DNA of 22,088 nt from JAABYT01 sp041581935 (GTDB lineage: Bacteria > Pseudomonadota > Gammaproteobacteria > HK1), in contig JBFICP010000018.1 in assembly GCA_041581935.1 (NCBI GenBank), forward strand, positions 1-22,088, given 5' to 3'. The translations under genes were made by a program, and so were the position numbers. Below are positions 15,619-22,088 of this stretch, one piece after another; positions within the stretch are counted from its first letter, which is position 1, and every line of letters starts with the position of its first letter. The notes beneath the pieces were generated by a model. The model ran no database searches. It was not told the DNA's origin and was given only the letters and a program-made list of their open reading frames with translations.

Positions 15619-17508
15619 ATGAGCACGACAAGCGCCTTTCCCCTCCTCGAACGCATCGATTCTCCAGCCGATTTACGCAAGCTGCCCGAGTCGCAGCTCG
15701 CGGAGGTGGCCAATGAGCTGCGTGACTATCTGGTTCAAAGCGTGTCGCAATCCGCCGGACACTTCGCGGCGGGCCTCGGCGCACTGGAGCTTACCGTAGC
15801 GTTACATTACTTGTACGACACGCCCAATGATCGCCTGGTGTGGGACGTCGGCCACCAGAGCTACCCCCACAAGATTCTGACCGGACGCCGGGACAGGATG
15901 CATACGGTGCGCAAATGGGGCGGCATCACGCCTTTTCCGAAACGCTCGGAAAGCGAGTACGACACCTTCGGTGTCGGCCATGCCGGTACGTCCATCGGGG
16001 CGGCCCTGGGTATGGCGTTGGCGGCCGAGCGCACTGGATCGAAGCGACGCTGTGTCGCCATCATCGGCGACGGCGGGCTCACCTGCGGCATGGCCTTCGA
16101 GGCGCTCAATCACGCCGGAGGGCTCGGCACCAGCATGCTGGTGATTCTCAACGACAACGAGATGTCGATCTCGCCTAACGTCGGGGCGCTGACCCAGCGC
16201 TTCGCCCAGGTGATCTCCGGGAAGCTCTACGCAACCATGCGCGAGGGCAGCAAGAAAGTGCTCTCCCACATGCCGCCCATGTGGGAGCTGGCGCGACGGG
16301 CGGAGGAGCACGTCAAGGGCCTCATTGTTCCGGGAACCCTGTTCGAGGAGCTCGGCTTCAACTACATCGGTCCCATCGACGGCCACGATCTGAAGGCTCT
16401 GCTCGCGACGCTGCGTAACGTCCAGGCGCTGGAGGGTCCGCAGCTTCTGCACGTGGTGACCAAAAAGGGCAAGGGCTACGGGCCCGCGGAAGCCGACCCG
16501 GTGAAATACCACGGCATCAGCGCGCCCTTCGACCCCGAGGTGGGCATCCGCTCGGTGAAAAGCGGCACCGGCCCGACCTACTCCCAGGTATTCGGCGAGT
16601 GGTTGTGCGACATGGCGCACCTCGACGAGAGGCTCGTCGGCATCACGCCGGCGATGCGCGAAGGCTCCAAAATGGAGCGCTTCGAGCGGGAGTTCCCGGA
16701 TCGTTACTTCGACGTTGCCATCGCCGAGCAGCACAGCGTCACCGTGGCCGCAGGGATGGCCTGCGACGGTCTCAAGCCCGTGGTGGCCATCTACTCGACG
16801 TTTCTGCAGCGCGCCTATGACTCGGTGGTCCACGACGTGGCCATTCAGAATCTCCCGGTCCTGCTCGCCATCGACCGGGCCGGTGTGGTCGGCGGCGATG
16901 GACCGACCCACGCCGGTGCTTACGACATCAGCTACCTTCGGTGTCTGCCGAACATGGTCGTCATGACACCTGCCGACGAGAACGAGACCCGTCAGATGCT
17001 CTACACGGGGTTCCTTCTCGACCAACCCTGCGCGGTACGCTATCCGAGGGGCACGGGACCCGGTGTGCCGGTCGAGGGTCAGATGACGGCCATTCCCCTC
17101 GGACGCGCCGAGCTGCGGCGCGAGGGAAAGGACATTGCCTTTCTCGCATTCGGTCCGATGCTCGAGTACTGCCTCGAGGCGGCAGCAAAGCTCGATGCCA
17201 CGGTCGTCAACATGCGCTTCGTCAAGCCCCTGGATGCGGACATGGTGCTCGCCATGGCGGCCGAGCACGAGCTGCTGGTGACGGTCGACGAGAACGCCGT
17301 GGCGGGCGGTGCGGGCAGCGCTGTGAACGAATGCCTGGCGGCGCACGACGTGCAGGTCTCGGTGCTGAATCTCGGGCTGCCCGATCGATTCATTCAGCAC
17401 GGTGGCCGCGGCGACATGCTGCGCGACGCAGGCCTCGACGGCGACGGCATCTTGCGCGCCGTGGAGATGTTCCGGTCGAAGCGTGAGGACCTCGCGGCTC
17501 AGGCCTGA
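15619..17508 (+). CDS. dxs: 1-deoxy-D-xylulose-5-phosphate synthase
   Basis: Thiamine-diphosphate enzyme that joins pyruvate and glyceraldehyde-3-phosphate, the first and flux-controlling step of the MEP pathway to isoprenoids. The 629-residue protein is full length. It shows the active-site His in SAGHFAAGLG (H48), VWDVGHQSYPHKILTGRR, the thiamine-binding GDGG...NDN motif (150-153 and 178-180) and E370 in DVAIAEQHS, at the same number as the catalytic Glu of the E. coli enzyme. The usual GHSSTS reads GHAGTS (120-125). Placed in the hopanoid locus, it may supply extra precursor; whether another dxs exists in the genome cannot be seen. The 3' end overlaps the end of hpnG on the other strand by 10 bases (17499-17508). 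Confidence 0.96.
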   Translation: MSTTSAFPLLERIDSPADLRKLPESQLAEVANELRDYLVQSVSQSAGHFAAGLGALELTVALHYLYDTPNDRLVWDVGHQSYPHKILTGRRDRMHTVRKWGGITPFPKRSESEYDTFGVGHAGTSIGAALGMALAAERTGSKRRCVAIIGDGGLTCGMAFEALNHAGGLGTSMLVILNDNEMSISPNVGALTQRFAQVISGKLYATMREGSKKVLSHMPPMWELARRAEEHVKGLIVPGTLFEELGFNYIGPIDGHDLKALLATLRNVQALEGPQLLHVVTKKGKGYGPAEADPVKYHGISAPFDPEVGIRSVKSGTGPTYSQVFGEWLCDMAHLDERLVGITPAMREGSKMERFEREFPDRYFDVAIAEQHSVTVAAGMACDGLKPVVAIYSTFLQRAYDSVVHDVAIQNLPVLLAIDRAGVVGGDGPTHAGAYDISYLRCLPNMVVMTPADENETRQMLYTGFLLDQPCAVRYPRGTGPGVPVEGQMTAIPLGRAELRREGKDIAFLAFGPMLEYCLEAAAKLDATVVNMRFVKPLDADMVLAMAAEHELLVTVDENAVAGGAGSAVNECLAAHDVQVSVLNLGLPDRFIQHGGRGDMLRDAGLDGDGILRAVEMFRSKREDLAAQA

Positions 17509-18254
17509 GACTGCTCCGCGCGTCCCGCGGCGGTAACGAGAAAATCGGGACCCAGGCGCTCGGCGACCCCCGTCAGGCGCGCACGGGCGGCACGAAACCC
17601 CCGCGCCAGGCCGACCAGCGACGGCAGCGCGGAAGGCCCGCGCGTCAGGTGAAGCAGACAACGCAGCGCGTCGACGTCGCCATTCTCATCCACCGCCACC
17701 TGCGCACAGACCGGAATGCCCGTGGCCGCGGAATCCGAAACCGCGCGAATGATCAGCACCGGTAATTCTGCACCGTGGGCCACCTCGGCGACGGCGGCGC
17801 TTTCCATATCGGCGATCGAAGCACCGCTCAAAGTCCTAAGCCGCAACTTGTCGTCTGCGCTGCCAAGCACACCGATGGACTCGGCAACGCTACCCGAGTG
17901 GCACCGGCCCTGGGATGCGACCCGCGGCCAGACGCGCCGGTGCCAATCCTCATCGACACTGAAATGTCGCCCATCGCGGGTCAACACGTCGCGCGCGAGC
18001 ACCACGTCGCCCGGTTCCAGCACGGGGTCGAGCGCCGCCGCCGTGCCCCAGCTCAGCAACGCCCCGGCGCCGGCCTGCACCAGGTCGTGCGCGGCGCGCT
18101 CGGCCCGCGCGCGGCCGATGCCGCAGCGAATCAGCAGCACGTCGTCGCCAAGGCGCACCGACTCACCGGCAGGTGCGACGCGCGCCCCGAGGCAACGCGC
18201 CTCGGCGGGCAATGCCGCGACGATGCCTAGGCGAAAAAAGCGATCGATAGCCAT
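17499..18254 (-). CDS. hpnG: Adenosylhopane nucleosidase HpnG
   Basis: HpnG is a nucleoside phosphorylase-fold protein that removes adenine from adenosylhopane to give ribosylhopane, after HpnH. From ATG 18254 the product has 251 residues. It opens with RLGIVAALPAEARCLG (the beta strand and E-A-R turn typical of MTA/SAH nucleosidase relatives), then GIGRARAERAA (45-55), the central DMESAAVAEVA (149-159) and RAVSDSA (170-176), where the second Asp of the family acts in base removal. The frame extends upstream to a TTG at 18314, but those 20 residues do not resemble the family start. Shc lies 106 bases upstream on the same strand. It converges on dxs with a 10-base overlap of the coding ends. 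Confidence 0.9.
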   Translation of the reverse strand: MAIDRFFRLGIVAALPAEARCLGARVAPAGESVRLGDDVLLIRCGIGRARAERAAHDLVQAGAGALLSWGTAAALDPVLEPGDVVLARDVLTRDGRHFSVDEDWHRRVWPRVASQGRCHSGSVAESIGVLGSADDKLRLRTLSGASIADMESAAVAEVAHGAELPVLIIRAVSDSAATGIPVCAQVAVDENGDVDALRCLLHLTRGPSALPSLVGLARGFRAARARLTGVAERLGPDFLVTAAGRAEQSQA

Positions 18255-18359
18255 CCGCAAACCAGTTCCCGGTCGGGCTGAGCCTGGTGATTCGGTGGCT
18301 TGGGTGTCGTCCAAGCCTACCGTTATGGACGCACGCGTTAAGAGTCCGGGAACGGTCGC

Positions 18360-20309
18360 TCAGGTCTGCTTGAGGAGGCGCCGATAACGCGCCAGCGCCC
18401 ACAGCGGAAAATAGCGCGTGTAGCCGTGGTACTTGAGGTAGAAGACCCGGGGAAACCCCGGGCACGTGAAGCTCTCGTCCTGCCACAATCCGTCGGCTTC
18501 CTGGCGCTGCTCCAAGTAGGCGACACCGCGACCGACGGCCGTGGAGCGCACCTCACCGGCGGCCATCAGGCCGAGTAGTGCCCAGGCGGTCTGATAGGTG
18601 GTGCTGACCTGGCCGCGGCCCGCCTCGCGCGGATCGAAGTAGCTGTGGTTGTCCTCTCCCCAGCCACCGTCGGGACGCTGCACGCCTTCCAGCCAGTTGA
18701 CTGCGCGCCGAATCGAGGGCATGCGCCGATCCTCGCCCGCCGCTTCGAGGGCAACCAGCACCGACCAGGTTCCGTAGATATAGTTGGTACCCCAGCGGCC
18801 GAACCAGCTGCCGTTCGCCTCCTGCTCCTGGTACAGAAATGCCAGCGCGCGATCGATGGTGTCGCGAAAACGCTCGCGATCGAGCTTCGAAAGAAACGTG
18901 ACGCAGCGGGCCGTGACGTCGCTCGTTGGTGGATCCAGCAGCGCGCCATGATCGGCAAACGGGATCTCGTTGAGGTAATAGTACGTGTTGTCCGCATCGA
19001 AGGAACCGTAGCCGCCGTTGCGTGACTGCATGCCGCAGATCCACTCGGCGGCGCGCTCGATGCTCTCCTCGTAGCGACTCGTGTCGGCTTCGAGCATCGA
19101 CCACGCGACCAGCGGCGTATCGTCGATATCCGGGTAGTGATCGTTGCCGAATTCGAACGGCCAACCGCCGCCGCGCAGCCCCGGTCGCCGCTCGGACCAG
19201 TCACCGACCTCGTCGAGAAGCTGCCGCGGCTTGAGCCAGTCGAGGCCGCGCAGCACGCACGAGTGGTCCCTGCGCTCATCGGCTTCCTGTAGCGCAAGAC
19301 ATGCGAGGCCCGTGTCCCACACCGGAGACACGCAGGGCTGACAGTAGGCGTAATCCGGCTTCTCCACCACCAGACGGCGCAGCGCCTCCTTGGTCAGCAC
19401 ACGATACGGATGCTCGGGCGTGTAGCCGAGGATGGCGAGCACCTCGTGAGCATTGACCATGGCAGGGAAAATGGCCCCCAGCCCGTCGGTTCCGTTGAGG
19501 CGATCGACGATCCAGTTCTCGGCCTTCTTGATCGCTCGATTGCGTATGAACCGCGGCACCAGCCGGTGCAGCCGACGGCCCATGCTGTCGAGAATCAGGA
19601 AGATGCGATTGAGCATCGAGCGCACCGGAAACCAGTTCGACTCTTCGTCCGGGGGAACGGTGAACAACTCGCGCACGTCGACATCGCGAGGGTTGGCCGC
19701 GCAGGGTTTCAGCGTGCAGAGAACGAACAACGGCACCATCACCGTACGTGACCAATAGGAAACCTTGGATATGTGAAACGGGAACCAGCCGGGAAGCAGC
19801 ATGATCTCGACGGGGATGAAGGGAACCCCCCGCCACGGGACCTGGCCGAAAAGCGCCAGCGCTATCTTGGTGAAAACGTTGACATTTACCGCGCCGCCAC
19901 GCGATAGAATGGCGGCACGGGCGCGGGCCATGTGCGCTGCGTCGGGGGCGTCGCCGGCGAGCTTGAGCGCGTAGTAGACCTTCACGGTGCAGCTCAGATC
20001 GAATTCACCGCCCGGATACAGCGCCCATCCGTCATCGCTGCCCTGCTTCGATCGGAGATAGACGGCAATCTTGCGTTCCAGGGCCTCATCCACTTCGTCC
20101 ATGAAGTGCATCATGAGTATGTACTCGGCGGGGATCGTGCAGTCCGCTTCGAACTCGTAGCTCCAGTATCCCTCGGGCGACTGCTCGGCGCGTAGCGCCT
20201 CTACGGCCCGCGAGATACACGAAGCGAGCGCGTCGTCTAGTTGCTCGTACTCTGGCGCGGTCGCGGAGACCGCCACATTACCGGCGCTCAGTTCGCGGAA
20301 AGCCTGCAT
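18360..20309 (-). CDS. shc: Squalene-hopene cyclase
   Basis: Monotopic membrane enzyme that folds squalene into hopene/diplopterol, the core reaction of hopanoid synthesis. From ATG 20309 the product has 649 residues, the usual length. The catalytic acid motif is DIDDT (394-398) in YPDIDDTPLVAW, matching the D-x-D-D-T of known cyclases. Several QW repeats are seen (QSPEGYW at 43-49, QRPDGGW at 544-550, QEADGLW at 603-609), and the family end GFPRVFYLKYHGYTRYFPLW is present. A longer frame opens at GTG 20366, only 11 bases after the squalene synthase stop; ATG 20309 aligns better with known N-termini, but neither start has a clear Shine-Dalgarno. It lies between squalene synthase and hpnG on the same strand. 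Confidence 0.96.
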   Translation of the reverse strand: MQAFRELSAGNVAVSATAPEYEQLDDALASCISRAVEALRAEQSPEGYWSYEFEADCTIPAEYILMMHFMDEVDEALERKIAVYLRSKQGSDDGWALYPGGEFDLSCTVKVYYALKLAGDAPDAAHMARARAAILSRGGAVNVNVFTKIALALFGQVPWRGVPFIPVEIMLLPGWFPFHISKVSYWSRTVMVPLFVLCTLKPCAANPRDVDVRELFTVPPDEESNWFPVRSMLNRIFLILDSMGRRLHRLVPRFIRNRAIKKAENWIVDRLNGTDGLGAIFPAMVNAHEVLAILGYTPEHPYRVLTKEALRRLVVEKPDYAYCQPCVSPVWDTGLACLALQEADERRDHSCVLRGLDWLKPRQLLDEVGDWSERRPGLRGGGWPFEFGNDHYPDIDDTPLVAWSMLEADTSRYEESIERAAEWICGMQSRNGGYGSFDADNTYYYLNEIPFADHGALLDPPTSDVTARCVTFLSKLDRERFRDTIDRALAFLYQEQEANGSWFGRWGTNYIYGTWSVLVALEAAGEDRRMPSIRRAVNWLEGVQRPDGGWGEDNHSYFDPREAGRGQVSTTYQTAWALLGLMAAGEVRSTAVGRGVAYLEQRQEADGLWQDESFTCPGFPRVFYLKYHGYTRYFPLWALARYRRLLKQT

Positions 20310-20377
20310 TCTCAATTTATCTACCGTCTCCCGAGGTGGTCGCGCGCGCCGGTCCGGATAGTACACGCTGGCCGCGC

Positions 20378-21442
20378 CTACACCAATATCGCTTTGGGTG
20401 GATTCTCCGCAACCGGTAGGCTACGGGTGAATCCGCCAAAGAGCAATTTAAGCACGGCATCGTTGCTTACACACAGATTACTGACCAACACAACCGATTT
20501 GACGCTGCGCCTGGAGATCTTGACCTGGTCGCCGCTCGTGAAGTGCCTGTTGGCATGCAGCTTACGCAGCGTCAATACCGCCATGCCGAGTGCCCACAGA
20601 CAAAATCGTCGAATGCCCACCTCGTGACCCGGTATGAGCAGTGTATAGGCGAGTGCGTTTTGAAGGTGGAGCCTGGCGATGCCGATCAGCTCGCTCAGAC
20701 CCTGGGAAAAACTTTCCCGGCGGTAGTCGGCAGCGAGCCTGCCGAGATCGAAGCCGACACGCTGGAACACGTCTCTGGGCAACCAGCATGCGCCGCGCTG
20801 ACGGTCCTCCCAGATATCCTTGAGTATATTGGTCATTTGCAGCCCCTGGCCGAATGACACAGCGAGCTTCTGAAGCTCGAGCCTGTGCGCGTCAATTTCC
20901 CGGGAGTAATCGCAGAAAAGCTCGGTCAGCATCTCGCCGACCACGCCGGCGACGAAATAGCAATATCGATCCATCTCTTGCATGTCGGCCAGACCGTCCA
21001 GGGTCTTGTTCTGCTGAAAATCCGCCATTCCCCGGGACATGATGCGGACGCAGCGTTCGAGCGCCGCGCGTTTTCTCGCGCTGAACCCGTGGGTAATACG
21101 AATGACGCGGCAGGTGTTCTCGATGAGGTTTTTCTCGGAATCGAGCACGTGATCGGAAAGCAGTGGGTGCAGCTCGTCGGCAAAGCCTTGGGCCGAAACA
21201 TCACCGGCAATGACCTGAACGAACCTTTCGGAGAAATGCCGCTTCTGTTCGGCATCGAGCGACGGATCGTCCTCGATGGTATCGGCTATGCGGCAAAGCA
21301 GGTAAGCATTACCGACCGCCCGGCACAGTCCATCGGGCAGCTGAGGAATAGTGAGCGCGAAGGTTCTCGATACCCCCTGCAGAATTTTATCCTGATAATC
21401 GAAATCAGATGCGACCATGCGCTCTCGAGTGCCTACATTCAT
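20378..21442 (-). CDS. Squalene synthase (farnesyl-diphosphate farnesyltransferase type)
   Basis: Head-to-head prenyl synthase of 354 residues, expected to join two farnesyl diphosphates to squalene. The substrate and Mg-binding motifs are DTIED (54-58) in CRIADTIEDD and DIWED (209-213) in NILKDIWED. Also seen are SRTFALTIPQLP (25-36), YCYFVAGVVGEMLTELF (160-176) and GQGLQMTNILKDIWEDRQRG (198-217). The VAGVVGEML part and the DTIEDD first motif are closer to the one-enzyme squalene synthases of eukaryotes and some gammaproteobacteria (such as Methylococcus) than to HpnC or HpnD. The protein has no obvious C-terminal membrane anchor (last residues NPPKAILV). ATG 21442 has a close AGGGA; ATG 21418 with GAGAG before it is an alternative. 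It heads the run squalene synthase, shc, hpnG, so substrate and cyclase are adjacent. Confidence 0.9.
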   Translation of the reverse strand: MNVGTRERMVASDFDYQDKILQGVSRTFALTIPQLPDGLCRAVGNAYLLCRIADTIEDDPSLDAEQKRHFSERFVQVIAGDVSAQGFADELHPLLSDHVLDSEKNLIENTCRVIRITHGFSARKRAALERCVRIMSRGMADFQQNKTLDGLADMQEMDRYCYFVAGVVGEMLTELFCDYSREIDAHRLELQKLAVSFGQGLQMTNILKDIWEDRQRGACWLPRDVFQRVGFDLGRLAADYRRESFSQGLSELIGIARLHLQNALAYTLLIPGHEVGIRRFCLWALGMAVLTLRKLHANRHFTSGDQVKISRRSVKSVVLVSNLCVSNDAVLKLLFGGFTRSLPVAENPPKAILV

Positions 21443-21720
21443 ATTCCCTACAGACCGGCCATCAGAGCGGCTGCATTCACGGCCCTTGCTGCCAAGACTT
21501 TTCCCAAGTACTTAAGAGTATGCGACACTTTGGAAAACTTTTTGGTCGAGCGCCCCCCGAAGCCACCCTGCCGCGACGCTCATAGCGACCCCCGTTGAAC
21601 TGGGTGACCCGCTCGAGCCCTGCTACCATTCGGCGGCAAACCGCACCGGGTGCTGGCCGGTCGCGTCGACCGCGAGACAGCCGCGGCTATATGGTTGATT
21701 TACAAGTATAACGCCCCGAA

Positions 21721-21726
21721 AAGGAG
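21721..21726 (+). promoter_or_regulatory. Shine-Dalgarno of icd
   Basis: AAGGAG lies 5 bases before the ATG at 21732, fixing that start. In the wider 289-base gap to squalene synthase, a TATAAC (21707-21712) is present but has no good -35. Confidence 0.75.
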
Positions 21727-21731
21727 CCGTC

Positions 21732-22088
21732 ATGAATTATCAGCACATCACCATCCCCGAGGGGGGAAAATTGCTCAGCGTCGCCGACGACAGGTTGGTT
21801 GTTCCGGACAATCCCGTTCTCGGATACGTCGAGGGAGACGGTATCGGACCGGACATCACGCGTGCGTGTTTGCGCATCTGGGATGCGGCGGTCGCAAAGG
21901 CCTACGGCGGAAAACGCAAGGTGCACTGGTGCGAGCTATTCATGGGGGAAAAGGCCGCCGGTATATACGACGGTGACTATTTTCCGGCCGAGACCCTCGA
22001 CGCGCTGAAAAAACTCACGGTGTCCATCAAGGGGCCACTCACGACACCCGTCGGCGGCGGCTTCCGATCGCTCAACGTATCGCTGCGC
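21732..22088 (+). CDS. icd: NADP-dependent isocitrate dehydrogenase, 5' part
   Basis: Tricarboxylic acid cycle enzyme converting isocitrate to 2-oxoglutarate with NADPH. Only the first 119 codons fall in the window; the frame stays open to the last base. The N-terminus (MNYQHITIPEGGKLL) and the blocks VLGYVEGDGIGPDIT (29-43), WCELFMGEKAAGIY and KGPLTTPVGGGFRSLNVSLR (100-119) are those of the bacterial Icd family; the Ser/Asn of RSLNVSLR belong to the substrate site. AAGGAG supports the start. The gene diverges from squalene synthase. In many gammaproteobacteria icd lies next to clpS-clpA, and here clpA is at the other end of the window. Confidence 0.95.
   Translation, partial: MNYQHITIPEGGKLLSVADDRLVVPDNPVLGYVEGDGIGPDITRACLRIWDAAVAKAYGGKRKVHWCELFMGEKAAGIYDGDYFPAETLDALKKLTVSIKGPLTTPVGGGFRSLNVSLR

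Noticed and set aside
15802..17661. Very long open frame (619 codons) on the - strand across dxs
   Set aside because: It is the mirror of the dxs coding pattern in GC-rich DNA; the translation is His/Arg/Val-rich with no recognisable domain, while the + strand frame is a complete Dxs.
18255..18314. Twenty extra N-terminal codons of hpnG from a TTG start
   Set aside because: Rare start, no Shine-Dalgarno, and the added residues do not look like the start of the nucleoside phosphorylase fold, which begins right after ATG 18254.

Overview
The window looks like a stretch of GC-rich (about 60% by eye) gammaproteobacterial chromosome. The signs are a CsiV-type protein downstream of mfd, EttA, a thioinosine-type nucleoside phosphorylase, and clpA and icd at the two ends (clpA and icd lie close together in many Gammaproteobacteria). 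The exact lineage cannot be read from the sequence. Coding density is high. No tRNA, rRNA, CRISPR array, insertion sequence or prophage gene was seen, and no gene-free stretch exceeds 300 bases (the longest are 2530-2774, 15351-15618 and 21443-21731).

Left part (1-7288, mostly + strand): the 3' end of clpA; a secreted MlaC-like lipid-binding protein; a hairpin terminator with a REP-like look; a small exported protein of unknown function on the - strand; then mfd (transcription-repair coupling) overlapping a csiV-type gene.

Middle part (7350-11509, - strand): an HAD-IIA phosphatase, the ribosome-associated ABC-F ATPase EttA, a DUF815 AAA+ ATPase, and a methylthioinosine/methylthioadenosine phosphorylase 6 bases behind the DUF815 gene.

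Right part (11551-21442): a hopanoid (bacterial triterpenoid) locus. Read in the - direction it runs squalene synthase, squalene-hopene cyclase (shc), hpnG, then hpnH, hpnB, an MlaC/HpnM-type periplasmic protein and the outer-membrane lipoprotein MlaA. dxs, the first enzyme of the MEP isoprenoid pathway, lies on the + strand between hpnG and hpnH. The genes give a logical chain: Dxs feeds isoprenoid precursors; squalene synthase makes squalene from farnesyl diphosphate; Shc cyclises it to hopene; HpnH adds 5'-deoxyadenosine; HpnG removes adenine to leave ribosylhopane; HpnB is a membrane glycosyltransferase-like protein of unsettled role; HpnM and MlaA, translationally coupled by a 4-base overlap, may move hopanoids or phospholipids between the membranes. 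HpnC/D/E are not seen; one enzyme with the two DxxED motifs of squalene synthases replaces them. The window ends in the first 119 codons of icd.

The most interesting points are the MlaC/MlaA pair built into the hopanoid operon, the single-enzyme squalene route, a 14-bp tandem duplication that creates a four-codon mini-ORF between hpnH and hpnB, and a REP-like palindrome at 1817-1855.
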